Positions 25,697 to 36,958 of a stretch of 64,000 nucleotides of DNA are shown one piece after another. Every line of letters starts with the position of its first letter. Position 1 is the stretch's first letter. The stretch lies in the NCBI RefSeq assembly GCF_036178145.1, contig NZ_CP108067.1:1550001-1614000 (forward strand), read 5' to 3'. A program made the position numbers and the translations under genes. Under the pieces are notes generated by a model. The model made no database searches and had not been told where the DNA came from. It was given only the letters and a program-made list of their open reading frames with translations. This DNA is from Streptomyces sp. NBC_00273. GTDB taxonomy: Bacteria > Actinomycetota > Actinomycetes > Streptomycetales > Streptomycetaceae.

Positions 25697-28600
25697 ATCT
25701 CCTCCACGGGACGCAGCCGGGCGGCGATGTCGCGGCCCCGGGGGCCGCTGAGCGCGGCCGACAGAAGGGGAACGGCTGCGATGGCGGCGACCGTCAGCAC
25801 GGTCTGCCAGAACGGCATGTCCACGCGGACGGGCGGGAACGGCCGCCCGGCAGCGGGTGTCAGCACGACCAGGGGCGCCATCAGGTGGACGAGGGCGATG
25901 CCCAGCCCCGTTCCGACCGCGGACCCGATGGCGATCAGTACCCCGCCCTCGGCGGCGGACGCGAGGGCCAGCGAGCGGCGCGGGGTACCGAGTGCGAGCA
26001 GGACCGAGAACTCCCTTCCGCGCACGCGTCGTTCGGCGGCGGTGGAGGTCGCGAATCCGATGGCCGCCAGGACCGCGCAGGCGGCGGCGAGGGCGGCCAG
26101 TGCGCTCTGCGGGCCGGCGCTGAGCGGGTCGTCCAGCAGCTGCTCGGTGATCTCCTCGCGCAGTTGGACGCGTTCGATCCGGGCGCCTTCGCGCAGCTTG
26201 TCCGCCGCGCGGGCCGGGACGGGGTCGGCGGCCGAGTCGGCGGGCAGCCACCACTCGGTGGGCGTGGGCGGCTGCTGACCGACGGACTCCACCAGGAACC
26301 GGCCGAGCACCTGTAGGTCGACGGCGAGCGCCGAACGGCCGGCCACGGGCAGGGAGTCCACGGAGGCGGTGACCCGCACCGGGACGCTGGCGCCGTCCAG
26401 GGTGACGGGGACCGTATCGCCCACGGCAGCGCCCAGGGACCGCAGGTAGCGGGCGGTGGCGACCGCGGGGACGGCGGTGGGGGCCGGCGCGGCGGGCGCC
26501 GGGAACACCACGGTGCCCACGCCCTGAAGGGTGCTGAAACCGCCCCAGTAGCGCAGCCGCAGCAGGTCCGTGGAGCCGGCCGGGACCGGGATCGTCTCGG
26601 GGGCCCGCTTGGCGCTCGGCCCCTGCGGGAGCGAGGTCCGCCAGCCGGTGGCGGCCGTGGGTGCGGTGACGCCGGTGGCGGCGCCGTCCGCGCTGTCGGA
26701 GACGGCGATCCGGCGCAGGGTCAGCTCGCTGCCGTCGCCCGGGGCGTCACCGTCCCCGGCGTACGAGAGGCGTATCCCCGCCAGGGTCAGCGGGGTGGCC
26801 GCCGATCCGACCGGGGCGCCGGTCAGCGCGTCGAGGAGGAAGGGGAGGGTGACGTCGCCGCCCTCGGGCAGGGTGACCGACGGCGTCCCGTACGTCGCCC
26901 CGAACCGGTCGCGCAGCAGCAGGCTCACCGCGGCCCAACTGATCCCGGAGGACCGGACCGACACGTCGAGGTCGATCCGGCGCGGGGAGCCGGGCAGGGC
27001 GACACCGGGGCCCGCGGGGGCGGTCGCGGCCCCCGGGTCACCGGTGGCGAGCGGGGTGAACAGCTCGCGCATGGTGTGCCCGCCGCGCAGGTCCGCGCGC
27101 AGCGGCACGCGTTCGCCCGTCTTGGCGGCGTCCAGGGCGACGAGGTCGGCGGGATTCCCGTCCGGCAGCTTCTGCTCCCGGCGGACCACCGGAATGAGGC
27201 GGTCGCCGCCGGGCAGGGCCGCGTAGCGTCCGCCCTGCCCCATCGGGGACATGCTGCTGCCGGAGATCCGCAGGCCGCCCGCGGTGGCGAAGTCGGCCTG
27301 GTCGCGCTGGGAGGCGGACCAGCCGCTGTGCTGACCGAGCGCCAGGATCCCGCTGGCGACGGCGAGTACGAGCAGCAGCACGGGCCCGGTGGCCCGGCCG
27401 GGTCGTCGGGCGAGCTGCCAGCCGAACAGGGCGGGGCCCAGGCTCCGGCCGCGCGCCGCCAGTCGCCCTCCGGCCCGCGCCGCGAACGGCAGCAGGCGCA
27501 GGACCAGCAGCGTGCCCCCGCACAGGGCCAGGGCGGGAGCCGCGACCAGGACCGGGTCGACACCGAGCCCGGTGCTGGCGGAGGCACCGGACGCGGGGGC
27601 GTCCGTGCCGCCGTACTGCGCGAGCTGCTGGTAGCCGAGGACGGCGAGGACGACGACGGCCAGGTCGAGGCCGGAGCGGGCGGCGCCCGTCACCAGTGCC
27701 TGGCGGCTGCCCACGCGGCGCAGTACGGCGGCGGAGGCCCCGCGCAGGACGGAGGGCAGGGTCGTCAGCAGGACGCAGGCCAGTGCGCAGCCGCCCGCCA
27801 CCGGCCAGACCAGCCAGGTGTCCGGGATCTCCAGGTGGACCCGCCCGAGCGGTCCGAACCGGCCGAACAGGCGCAGCAGGGGCGGTGTGAGCAGGGGTGC
27901 CAGGACGGCCGCGGGCAGGGCGAGGAGCAGGGACTCGGCGGCGGTGAGCGCGCCGAGGCGGCGGCGGGAGGCGCCGCGCGCGGTGAGCAGGACCCGTTCC
28001 GGTTCCTGCCGGACGGTCAGGATGTGGGAAACGAGGAGCAGTGCGGCGGTCGACAGGACGGCGAGCTGGAGCGCGCCCATCAGCAGGGTGGAGCGGGCGA
28101 CGACCGTACCGGCGCTCAGTTCGGCCAGGAGTTTGGGCAGTTCGGTGGCGGCCCGCAGCGAGCCGGCGCGTTCGAGGGCGGTGCTCGCGGGGTCGGTCGC
28201 GGTCCGGACGGCCTCGGCCTCGGCGGTGCGGACGGTGTGCAGGTCCGGGGTGAGCAGCGTGAGGCGGTGGTTCTGCAGGATGCCGCCGGTGGTGAAGGCG
28301 CTGTCGTCCACCAGGAGCGGACCGTAGATGGCGAAGGTGTCTGCCTGGACCTCGCGGCCGCCGAGGGGGTCGAGCCGCCAGTAGGCGGCGTCCGGGTCGG
28401 TGGCCCGGTACACGCCGGTGACCAGCACGGTCAGCGGCGCTCCGCCGAACCGGTCGTCCAGCCGGACCGGTGCGGGCAGCGCGGATTCGGCCAGGCCGAG
28501 CCGGGCGAGCGCCGCGCGCGGCACGGCCACCTGGGTCGGCGCCGGCGGGACGCCGGCGCCCGGGGGTGCGGTGACGGGCGCCGGCCACTCACCGGCGAGC

Positions 28601-28983
28601 AGCCGTACGTGGTCCTTGCCGAGGGCGGCGAGCAGGGTCAGGTCGGCGTCGCGGCCGGAGGCGGCGACACCGGGCAGTCCGTACGAGCGGCTGCGCGCCA
28701 CGCTCTCGGAGGTCACCGGAAGCCGCCCGAACACCTCGTCCGCGAAGGCCCGTACGGACGCGTCGTCCTTGGCGCGGGAGTCGGCGGGATGGCCGCTGGT
28801 GATGACGACGGTGGTCCGGGGCTGTGCCGTCCCGGTCAGGGCCCGCCGGAGCCCTTCTTCGCCCACGCCACGGGTGAATGCCGTCAGCGCGGTGAGTGTG
28901 GTCGCGGTGATCAGTACGGTGAGCAGCACGGCGACGGCGAGCGGCCATCGCCCGCGCAGTCGGCGCACGACGAAGCCGAGCAC
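25693..28983 (-). CDS. Very large FtsX-like ABC permease
   Basis: 1096 residues. The N-terminus LRGRWPLAVAVLLTVLITA is the first helix; central helices (LLMGALQLAVLSTAALLLVS, GTLLVLRLLPFAARAG) and a C-terminal FtsX block (LASAAEGGVLIAIGSAVGTG, VLTVAAIAAVPLLSAAL) follow, separated by two extended extracytoplasmic domains. It ends in LRPVEEM and the ATGTGACC overlap couples it to the next permease. It probably forms a heterodimer with that permease, energised by the ATPase at 21849-22808 or the divergent one at 29180. No Cys-rich or protease-like motif is seen. Function by class only. Confidence 0.82.
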   Translation of the reverse strand: MLGFVVRRLRGRWPLAVAVLLTVLITATTLTALTAFTRGVGEEGLRRALTGTAQPRTTVVITSGHPADSRAKDDASVRAFADEVFGRLPVTSESVARSRSYGLPGVAASGRDADLTLLAALGKDHVRLLAGEWPAPVTAPPGAGVPPAPTQVAVPRAALARLGLAESALPAPVRLDDRFGGAPLTVLVTGVYRATDPDAAYWRLDPLGGREVQADTFAIYGPLLVDDSAFTTGGILQNHRLTLLTPDLHTVRTAEAEAVRTATDPASTALERAGSLRAATELPKLLAELSAGTVVARSTLLMGALQLAVLSTAALLLVSHILTVRQEPERVLLTARGASRRRLGALTAAESLLLALPAAVLAPLLTPPLLRLFGRFGPLGRVHLEIPDTWLVWPVAGGCALACVLLTTLPSVLRGASAAVLRRVGSRQALVTGAARSGLDLAVVVLAVLGYQQLAQYGGTDAPASGASASTGLGVDPVLVAAPALALCGGTLLVLRLLPFAARAGGRLAARGRSLGPALFGWQLARRPGRATGPVLLLVLAVASGILALGQHSGWSASQRDQADFATAGGLRISGSSMSPMGQGGRYAALPGGDRLIPVVRREQKLPDGNPADLVALDAAKTGERVPLRADLRGGHTMRELFTPLATGDPGAATAPAGPGVALPGSPRRIDLDVSVRSSGISWAAVSLLLRDRFGATYGTPSVTLPEGGDVTLPFLLDALTGAPVGSAATPLTLAGIRLSYAGDGDAPGDGSELTLRRIAVSDSADGAATGVTAPTAATGWRTSLPQGPSAKRAPETIPVPAGSTDLLRLRYWGGFSTLQGVGTVVFPAPAAPAPTAVPAVATARYLRSLGAAVGDTVPVTLDGASVPVRVTASVDSLPVAGRSALAVDLQVLGRFLVESVGQQPPTPTEWWLPADSAADPVPARAADKLREGARIERVQLREEITEQLLDDPLSAGPQSALAALAAACAVLAAIGFATSTAAERRVRGREFSVLLALGTPRRSLALASAAEGGVLIAIGSAVGTGLGIALVHLMAPLVVLTPAAGRPFPPVRVDMPFWQTVLTVAAIAAVPLLSAALSGPRGRDIAARLRPVEEM

Positions 28984-29179
28984 GTGTTGAATTCCTCCCC
29001 CGTCCGGACCCGAAGTACCGGATAGCGGACGATGCTGTCAGATGTGATCGATAGAGGGAAGGGGCTTGCGTGATTGGTGCGACAGATGCGCAAATGCGAT
29101 CAGAAAGCTGCAGCGGCAGCTGGTGCGGGACGTGGGGCCGGGCGCCCCGCGCGAACAACTCGACGGGGGAACAGACACG

Positions 29180-29926
29180 ATGAGGGATCAGCAGGCACCG
29201 GCGACGGTCGCGACGCGGGCAGGGCGGGACGGCGACGGCGACGGCTCCCCGATCGTGGTCGTCGACGACGTGCACCACAGCTTCGGCAGCGGACCGCAGG
29301 CCGTCCACGCCCTGCGCGGCGTGTCCTTCGAGGTCCGCCGCGGCGAACTCACCGCGCTCAGGGGCCGGTCGGGCTCCGGCAAGACCACCCTGCTGAACCT
29401 CGTCGGCGGCCTCGACTCCCCGACCGGCGGCCGGATCACCCTCGACGGCACCGACCTGGCGGACCTCGACGAGCCGGGCCTGCTCGCCCTGCGCCGCGAC
29501 CGCATCGGCTTCGTCTTCCAGTCCTTCGGCCTGATACCCGTCCTGACCGCCGCCGAGAACGTCGGCGTTCCGATGCGGCTGCGGCGCGTCCCCGCCAAGG
29601 AGCGCGAGGAGCGCGCCCGGACCCTGCTGGCCCTGGTCGGACTCGCGGACCACGCCGAACAGCGGCCCGGCGAGCTCTCCGGCGGCCAGCAGCAGCGCGT
29701 GGCGGTGGCCCGCGCCCTGGCCAACGACCCGGACCTGATCATCGCGGACGAGCCGACGGGCCAGCTCGACTCGGAGACCGGCCGCTCGGTCATGGAGCTG
29801 CTGCGCGCGGTCGTGCGCAGCGAGTCCGTGACCATCCTCGTCGCCACCCACGACCCCAACCTGATCGAGCTCGCCGACCGGGTCGTGGAACTGCGTGACG
29901 GCCGCATCGTCCCGACCGACTCATGA
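29180..29926 (+). CDS. ABC transporter ATP-binding protein (LolD/MacB type)
   Basis: 248 residues from ATG 29180. Walker A GRSGSGKTTLL, Q-loop VFQSFGLIPVL, signature LSGGQQQRVAVARAL, Walker B LIIADEPTGQLDSET and THD are all present. It lacks the AbrB-like tail of the other ATPase. It is divergent from the permease operon (about 196 bases between) and has no permease of its own nearby, so it likely serves one or both FtsX permeases. Its stop lies within TCATGA, shared with the stop of the convergent lipoprotein gene. Confidence 0.9.
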   Translation: MRDQQAPATVATRAGRDGDGDGSPIVVVDDVHHSFGSGPQAVHALRGVSFEVRRGELTALRGRSGSGKTTLLNLVGGLDSPTGGRITLDGTDLADLDEPGLLALRRDRIGFVFQSFGLIPVLTAAENVGVPMRLRRVPAKEREERARTLLALVGLADHAEQRPGELSGGQQQRVAVARALANDPDLIIADEPTGQLDSETGRSVMELLRAVVRSESVTILVATHDPNLIELADRVVELRDGRIVPTDS

Positions 29927-30631
29927 ACCGAGCGCGTCCGCGCTGCTCCGCTGCCAGTACGTGACCGACAGCGAGCTGTCGTAGGCGAGGCCGGCCGCCG
30001 GCAGGGGCGGGGTCGCGGACGCACCTCCGTTGCTGAGGGGCGTCCGGCCCTGGAAGGCGATCGTGAGCCGGTGTCCGGTCGTCCCGCCCTCACCGCTGCC
30101 GTCGGCCGCCGACAGCAGGGCCCCGGCGTAGCCCGACTCGCCCGGGGCGAGGGACACCACGGCCTGGGGCCGGGTCTGCTGCTGCGCGGCCGGCACCCAT
30201 TGCATCTCGTCGAAGCGGAGCACCGGGTAGTAGGTCAGGTCGCAGGTCTTCGAGCCGGTGTTCTTCACCGTGATCAGCATGTGGTTGAGCGGCCGGGAGA
30301 CCGGCTGCACCGTGACGCCGGTGTTCGCGCCGTTGCACAGGACGTGCTGCTGTTCCCCGGCGCCGGCCGCCGGAGCGGAGGGGGCCGACGCCGGCGCGGT
30401 CGGCGAGCCCTTGGGGGCCGCCGCCGCGGTCGAGGCGGACGGGGAAGCGACCTGCGCGGCGGGGCTCGAAGCGACTACTTCTCCCCCGTCCTCGAAGCCC
30501 GTACCGTCCTCGCACCCGGTGAGGGAGAGGACCACGAGGGCGGCGGCGGCCGCACCTGCGAGGCGCCGGAAGGCGTGCGGGCGGGAGGTACGGGCGGTGC
30601 GGACGACGGGTGCGCGGTGGAACGCGTGCAT
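29921..30631 (-). CDS. DUF4232 domain lipoprotein
   Basis: 236 residues from ATG 30631, with GAGAGG nine bases upstream. The signal (LAGAAAAALVVLSLTGC) ends in a lipobox at LTGC. An Ala/Ser/Pro-rich spacer leads to a C-terminal DUF4232 domain: VLCNGANTGVTVQPV, then LITVKNTGSKTCDLTYYPVL and APGESGYAGAL, with two Cys that probably form a disulfide. These proteins sit outside the membrane and their role is unknown. It is divergent from the XRE membrane regulator, whose extracytoplasmic half has similar features; the two may act in one sensing pair (inference). Its stop overlaps the stop of the ATPase gene by six bases. Confidence 0.85.
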   Translation of the reverse strand: MHAFHRAPVVRTARTSRPHAFRRLAGAAAAALVVLSLTGCEDGTGFEDGGEVVASSPAAQVASPSASTAAAAPKGSPTAPASAPSAPAAGAGEQQHVLCNGANTGVTVQPVSRPLNHMLITVKNTGSKTCDLTYYPVLRFDEMQWVPAAQQQTRPQAVVSLAPGESGYAGALLSAADGSGEGGTTGHRLTIAFQGRTPLSNGGASATPPLPAAGLAYDSSLSVTYWQRSSADALGS

Positions 30632-30852
30632 GGCTGACGGCCTCTCATGGGGCATGACGGCAGGGCCCGGTCGGGGTCCGCCGGGACCGGCCGCCGGGAG
30701 CGGTGTGCTTGGATGACCCCAGCCTGAGCGGTGATCCGTCCCAGCCGCCACATCCGCTGGTCCATCAGGAACGCTGGAATGCCCGCATAGGCTCTGAGCT
30801 GCGCAAACAACCTGTTCCTGGGATGCGGGACGGGACACGGGTGGGAGGAACG
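30632..30852. promoter_or_regulatory. Divergent promoter region between lipoprotein and XRE regulator
   Basis: About 220 bases. The two genes transcribe away from each other, so both promoters should lie here. GGGAGGAA before GTG 30853 is the ribosome site of the regulator. No clear palindrome is seen. Confidence 0.5.
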
Positions 30853-32292
30853 GTGTCGGAGGACACTGCTGGGTCCGGGTTCGCCGAACTGCTGCGGGAG
30901 TTGAAGGACCGGTCCGGCCTCAGCTACGGAACGCTCGCCAAGCGGCTCCACATGAGTGCGTCGACCTTGCACCGCTACTGCAGCGGCGAGGTCGTCCCGG
31001 CGGACTACGCACCGGTCGAACGACTCGCCCGCCTGTGCAAGGCCTCGCCCGAGGAACTCCTCGCCCTGCACCGGAGTTGGGTGCGGGCCGATACGAACCG
31101 CCCGCGCAAGGGCGCGGACACGGGCGGCACCGTGCAGGAGGTGACCGGGGCGCCCGCTGGAACCGGAACCCTTCCGGTCGACACGGCCGAGGTCCACGAC
31201 GCGACGGACGCACCCGAAGCGGCCGAAGTGGTGGCCGAGGCGGGGTCCGACGTGGTGGCCGAGGTCGCAGAAGTGACCACCGCAACCGAGCCGACCGCCC
31301 CGACCCGGCGTCCTCGCCCGCGCGGGGCCGTGCTCGTCGGAATCGCGGTGACGGTCGCGGCCGCCGTCACCGCCCTGGCCGGCGTGCTCACCCTCGACGC
31401 GGGCCCGCCGGAACGGGGCACCGACGTCCGGAACGGCCCCGTCGGTGCCACGAGCCGGTCCCCCGCCGGGGAGAAGGCCCCTGACGGCGCGGACGCCCCG
31501 CCCATGTCCCCGTCCTCGCCCACGTCCTCGCCCACGTCCTCGCCCTCGTCCTCGCCCTCGTCCTCGTCCTCGTCCTCGGACGCCTCGTCGTCGCCGCCCG
31601 CGCCCTCGTCTTCGGACGCCGCGCGCGCGACCCCCGCAGCGGGAAACGGCAGCAGCGGGGGCGGCGACACCGCCGCCGGCACGCCGGTGAAGGTGACCAC
31701 CCGCCCCCACACCTGGGAGGCTCCCTGCGGCCAGCACTACCTGATCGACAAGCCCCCGGCCCAGGTGGGACCGCCCCCCGTGGAACGGGACGCACCCGCC
31801 TGGGTGGCGGCGGCCGGGGCCGTACCCGCGGGCGAGCAGTACGTCACCCTCACCCTGCAGGGCTCCGGCGCGGACACGGTGGTGCTGGACGGGCTCGCCG
31901 TCCGTACGGTCGCCAAGCGTGCGCCGCTCCCCTGGAACGACTACGCCATGGGCTACCCGGGGGTGGGCTGCGGCGCCGGCGTCCCGACCCGCTCCTTCGG
32001 CGTGGCCCTGGACTCCGCACGCCCGGCCGTCGCGCCCCTGCCGGGCCAGCGGGACTTCCCCTTCTCGGTGAGCGAGTCGGAACCGGAGGTGTTCCACATC
32101 AAAGCCGCCACCTCCGCCCACGACGTGAGCTGGTACCTGGAGCTGTCCTGGTCCAGCGGCTCCCGCCACGGCACCCTCAAGATCGACCACAACGGCCATC
32201 CCTTCCGCACCAGCGGCCGCGGGGGCCGGACCGGCTACGAGTTCCCCCTCGGCGGCGAAGGATGGGTCGGGGCGGGCACGACGGTCCGTTGA
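30853..32292 (+). CDS. Membrane-anchored XRE-family regulator with an extracytoplasmic domain
   Basis: 479 residues from GTG 30853. Residues 7-70 are an XRE helix-turn-helix (LSYGTLAKRLHMSASTLHRY). A charged Ala/Glu/Val-rich linker leads to one membrane helix at about 157-180 (AVLVGIAVTVAAAVTALAGV). A low-complexity Ser/Pro stretch at about 216-256 would span the wall-facing space. The rest is an extracytoplasmic beta-rich domain with Cys at GCGAGV and APCGQHY and the segment DFPFSVSESEPEVFHIKA. Such one-protein sensor-regulators read an outside signal and bind DNA at the membrane. Its target and ligand are unknown; the DUF4232 gene is the best candidate. Confidence 0.85.
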   Translation: MSEDTAGSGFAELLRELKDRSGLSYGTLAKRLHMSASTLHRYCSGEVVPADYAPVERLARLCKASPEELLALHRSWVRADTNRPRKGADTGGTVQEVTGAPAGTGTLPVDTAEVHDATDAPEAAEVVAEAGSDVVAEVAEVTTATEPTAPTRRPRPRGAVLVGIAVTVAAAVTALAGVLTLDAGPPERGTDVRNGPVGATSRSPAGEKAPDGADAPPMSPSSPTSSPTSSPSSSPSSSSSSSDASSSPPAPSSSDAARATPAAGNGSSGGGDTAAGTPVKVTTRPHTWEAPCGQHYLIDKPPAQVGPPPVERDAPAWVAAAGAVPAGEQYVTLTLQGSGADTVVLDGLAVRTVAKRAPLPWNDYAMGYPGVGCGAGVPTRSFGVALDSARPAVAPLPGQRDFPFSVSESEPEVFHIKAATSAHDVSWYLELSWSSGSRHGTLKIDHNGHPFRTSGRGGRTGYEFPLGGEGWVGAGTTVR

Positions 32293-32448
32293 CCAGTCCA
32301 TTGACCAGGAGCGACCGGGTGTGTACCTGGAGCGCACGGTCCGCATCGTCCCGGAGCGGTCCCGGAGGATCGACCATACGATGGGCGGGAACCGGCGCGG
32401 GCGGCTCGCCGGGCCGCCCGCCCAGAGCACTCGGGGTGGAGACGACGT
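32293..32448. promoter_or_regulatory. Promoter region of the receiver-TrxR operon
   Basis: 156 bases on the plus strand before the next gene. No structured element is seen beyond possible promoter hexamers. CGGGGTGGAGACGACGT lies just before ATG 32449. Confidence 0.4.
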
Positions 32449-34121
32449 ATGGCACAGGCCGCCGACACAGCGCGGACCGTCATCCTGACCGTGGACGACG
32501 ACCCGGGAGTCTCCCGGGCCATCGCCCGTGACCTGCGGCGGCGCTACGGCGCCGAGTACCGGATCGTGCGGGCCGAGTCGGGCGAGTCCGCGTTGGAGGC
32601 GCTGCGCGAGCTGAAGCTGCGCGGCGACCTGGTGGCGGTGATCCTCGCCGACTACCGGATGCCCCAGATGAACGGCATCGAGTTCCTCGAACAGGCCCTG
32701 GCGGTGTACCCGGGCGCACGGCGGGTGCTGCTCACCGCGTACGCCGACACCAATGCGGCGATCGACGCGATCAACGTCGTCGACCTCGACCACTACCTGC
32801 TCAAGCCCTGGGACCCCCCGGAAGAGAAGCTCTACCCGGTCGTGGACGACCTGCTCACGGCCTGGCGCACCAGCGACTACCGTCCGGTCCCCGCCACCAA
32901 GGTGGTCGGGCACCGCTGGTCGGCGCGCTCCTCGGACGTGCGCGAGTTCCTGGCCCGCAACCAGGTGCCGTACCGCTGGTACTCCTCCGACGAACCGGAG
33001 GGGCGACGGTTGCTGGAAGCGGCCGGGGCCGACGGGCAGCGGCTACCGCTGGTCATCACGCCCGAGGGCACCGCGCTGATCGAGCCGGAGGCGCCCGAGC
33101 TGGCCTCCCACGTGGGGCTCGCGACGACGCCGGCGGCCGACTTCTACGACCTCGTCGTCATCGGCGGCGGCCCGGCCGGGCTCGGCTCCGCGGTGTACGG
33201 GGCCTCCGAGGGGCTGCGCACCGTACTGGTCGAGCGGTCGGCGACCGGCGGACAGGCCGGTCAGAGCTCCCGCATCGAGAACTACCTCGGCTTCCCGGAC
33301 GGCGTGTCGGGTGCCCAGCTCACGGAGCGTGCCCGCCGCCAGGCCGGCCGGTTCGGCGCCGAGATCCTCACGGCGCGCGAGGTCACGGGGTTGGAGGTCA
33401 ACGGCGCGGCGCGCGTCGTCCGCTTCTCGGACGGCTCGGCGATCGCCGCGCACAGCGTCATCCTGGCGACCGGGGTGTCGTACCGGCAGCTGCGCGCGCC
33501 GGGCTGCGACCAGCTGACCGGCTGCGGGGTGTACTACGGCTCCTCGCTCACCGAGGCGGCCTCCTGCCAGGGGCAGGACGTCTACATCGTGGGCGGCGCC
33601 AACTCGGCCGGGCAGGCGGCGATGTACCTGGCGCGGGGCGCCAAGTCGGTGACGCTCCTGGTGCGCGGGGAGTCCCTGGCGGCATCGATGTCGTACTACC
33701 TGATCCAGCAGATCGAGGAGACGCCGAACATCACCGTGCGCACCCGGACCGTCGTCGAGGCGGCGCACGGCGAGGGGCACCTGGAGCAGCTGACCCTGCG
33801 GGACGCGGACGGCACGGGGAGCGAACTCGTCGACGCCCAGTGGATGTTCGTGTTCATCGGCGCGGCCCCGCTGACCGACTGGCTGGACGGTACGGTGCTG
33901 CGCGACGAGCACGGTTTCATCCTGACCGGGCCGGACCTCACCGCGGACGGGCGGCCGCCGGCCGAATGGGAACTGGACCGGCCGCCCTACCACCTGGAGA
34001 CCAACATTCCCGGCGTGTTCGTGGCGGGCGACGCGCGCGCCCAGTCCGCGAAGCGCGTCGCGTCCGCCGTCGGAGAGGGAGCCATGGCCGTGATGCTCGT
34101 CCACCGGTACCTGGAGCAGTC

Positions 34122-34125
<4 letters not shown>
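32449..34125 (+). CDS. Response-regulator receiver fused to a thioredoxin-reductase-like flavoprotein
   Basis: 558 residues. Residues 9-125 are a receiver domain (TVDDDPGVSRA, phospho-acceptor in ILADYRMPQMNG, Lys in HYLLKPWDPP). Residues 140-225 resemble a small thioredoxin/glutaredoxin-like fold (PYRWYSSDEPEGRRLLEAA) without a CxxC. From 235 on there is a TrxR-type FAD/NAD protein (DLVVIGGGPAGLGSAVYGAS, ATGGQAGQSSRIENYLGFP, VYIVGGANSAGQAAMYLARG, GVFVAGDARAQSAKRVASA). The usual CxxC of thioredoxin reductase is replaced: the segment reads GCGVYYGSSLTEAASCQGQD. So it may not reduce thioredoxin. It overlaps the next gene (ATGA), a histidine kinase, which may phosphorylate it. Database names for this fusion exist, but function is untested as far as I know. 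Confidence 0.88.
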
Positions 34126-35623
<1,498 letters not shown>

Positions 35624-35627
<4 letters not shown>

Positions 35628-35977
35628 GCGACATAGAGGGAATCGACCCGAGCGCCGCACCCACCGGCACCGGCTGCGTCGAGTGCGACGAGCTGGGCGG
35701 CTGGTGGTTCCACCTGCGGCGCTGCGCCCAGTGCGGCCACATCGGCTGCTGCGACTCCTCGCCGGCCCAGCACGCCACCGCCCACTGGAAGTCCTCGGGC
35801 CACCCCCTGGTGCAGAGCTTCGAGCCGGGCGAGGAGTGGTTCTGGAACTACGACACCGACGCGCTGTACGACTCCGGCCCCGAACTAACCGCTCCGCGCG
35901 ATCATCCGGCGGAGCAGCCGGCCCCGGGCCCGGCCGGCCGGGTACCCGAGGACTGGACGCGGCGACTGAACCGCTGA
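35624..35977 (+). CDS. UBP-type zinc-finger protein
   Basis: 117 residues. It holds one ZnF-UBP domain: TGCVECDELGGWWFHLRRC, AQCGHIGCCDSSPAQHATAH, SSGHPLVQSFEPGEEW, with the Cys and His ligands of the family. In eukaryotes this fold reads ubiquitin; bacterial versions have no ubiquitin, so they more likely sense small molecules or metals or bind a partner protein. It is the last gene of an overlapping three-gene unit (ATGA with the kinase), so it likely works with the kinase and the receiver flavoprotein. Confidence 0.85.
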
Positions 35978-35984
35978 CCTGCGG

Positions 35985-36731
35985 CTACGGCCGGGCGGCG
36001 GGCGGGGTCCACACCGTGCCGCGGGCCTCGTACTCGAGCATGGCCTCCACGCCGGTCGCCGCGTCGGCGCCCAGTTCCCGGCGTACGAGCCACAGGGCGA
36101 GGTCCAGCCCGCTGGTGATGCCGCCCGCGGTGACCAGGTCCGCGTCGTCCACCACACGGGCGTTCTTCAGGAGGCCGCCCTGCTTCTCCAGGTCGGGGCG
36201 CGCCTTGTGGTGGGTGGTGCAGGGGCGGTTCGCGGTCAGCCCGGCGGCGGCCAGCAGCATGGTGCCCGTGCAGACGGCGCTGACGGTCAGGCCGGGGCGT
36301 ACCGCCGCGGCCAGTTTCCTCGGGAGGACGCCGCTGCGGATCTCGGCCCACACTCCGGGGCTGTCGCGGCGTGCGTATCCGCCGCCGGGCACGAGGAGGA
36401 CGTCCGCGGTGCGCGGGGCCCAGGCGTGCTCCACGGTCACCTGCGTGCCGTAGGCGGCGCGCACGGGACCGGGCCCGGAGGTGCTGACGTAGCGGACGTC
36501 GACCTCTCGATCGGTGAAGAACCGGGCGGCCGAGAAGACCTCGTAGGGCGCGGCGAAGTCGAGCTCCTCCACGCCGTCGTACATGACGACGTGCACGCGT
36601 AACGGCCCCGTCGGCCCCGCCGGCTTCCCGGTGGGTCGCAGTTCCGCCGCCGCGGCCACCCCGGCGGCACCCCCCAACGCGGCCGCGGCGCCGACGGCGA
36701 CCTGGGCCCGGAGCACGTTCCTGCGGTTCAT
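35985..36731 (-). CDS. Tat-exported DJ-1/PfpI family protein
   Basis: 248 residues from ATG 36731, with GGAAGGAA upstream. The N-terminus MNRRNVLRAQVAVGAAAALG has twin arginines followed by a hydrophobic run, a Tat-like signal. The body has the DJ-1/PfpI fold (VVMYDGVEELDFAAPYEVFS, DVLLVPGGGYARRD) and a cysteine at the nucleophile elbow (VSAVCTGTMLLAAAG). Family members include isonitrile hydratases and chaperone-like glyoxalases; which applies is not clear. It converges with the UBP gene. Confidence 0.82.
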   Translation of the reverse strand: MNRRNVLRAQVAVGAAAALGGAAGVAAAAELRPTGKPAGPTGPLRVHVVMYDGVEELDFAAPYEVFSAARFFTDREVDVRYVSTSGPGPVRAAYGTQVTVEHAWAPRTADVLLVPGGGYARRDSPGVWAEIRSGVLPRKLAAAVRPGLTVSAVCTGTMLLAAAGLTANRPCTTHHKARPDLEKQGGLLKNARVVDDADLVTAGGITSGLDLALWLVRRELGADAATGVEAMLEYEARGTVWTPPAARP

Positions 36732-36958
36732 CCGATGGTTCCTTCCGATCGCCCGGCCGATACGCCGCTCTACGACAGGAGTCGAAGCCGCCGGAGGCCG
36801 AGTTCCCGGGGCCGGCTGTGGCGGGCGCCACACGTAGGCCCCCGCCGTCGTCGACCGCGGCGTTCGTCGCGGGCGGGATCCGGGCGTACGGCGCACCGCA
36901 CCGGGCCGCCCGGATGGCGACGGGTCCCATCAGCCCGGCGCCCGTACGGCCCGGCCCG
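36732..36958. other. Spacer upstream of the DJ-1 gene
   Basis: No gene supported. It separates the end of the crotonase gene from the DJ-1 start, both on the minus strand, so the promoter of the DJ-1 gene should be here. Confidence 0.4.

Noticed and set aside
31445..31690. Frame with (PR)n repeats
   Set aside because: It is the alternative reading of the Ser/Pro linker of the XRE regulator and has no independent evidence.
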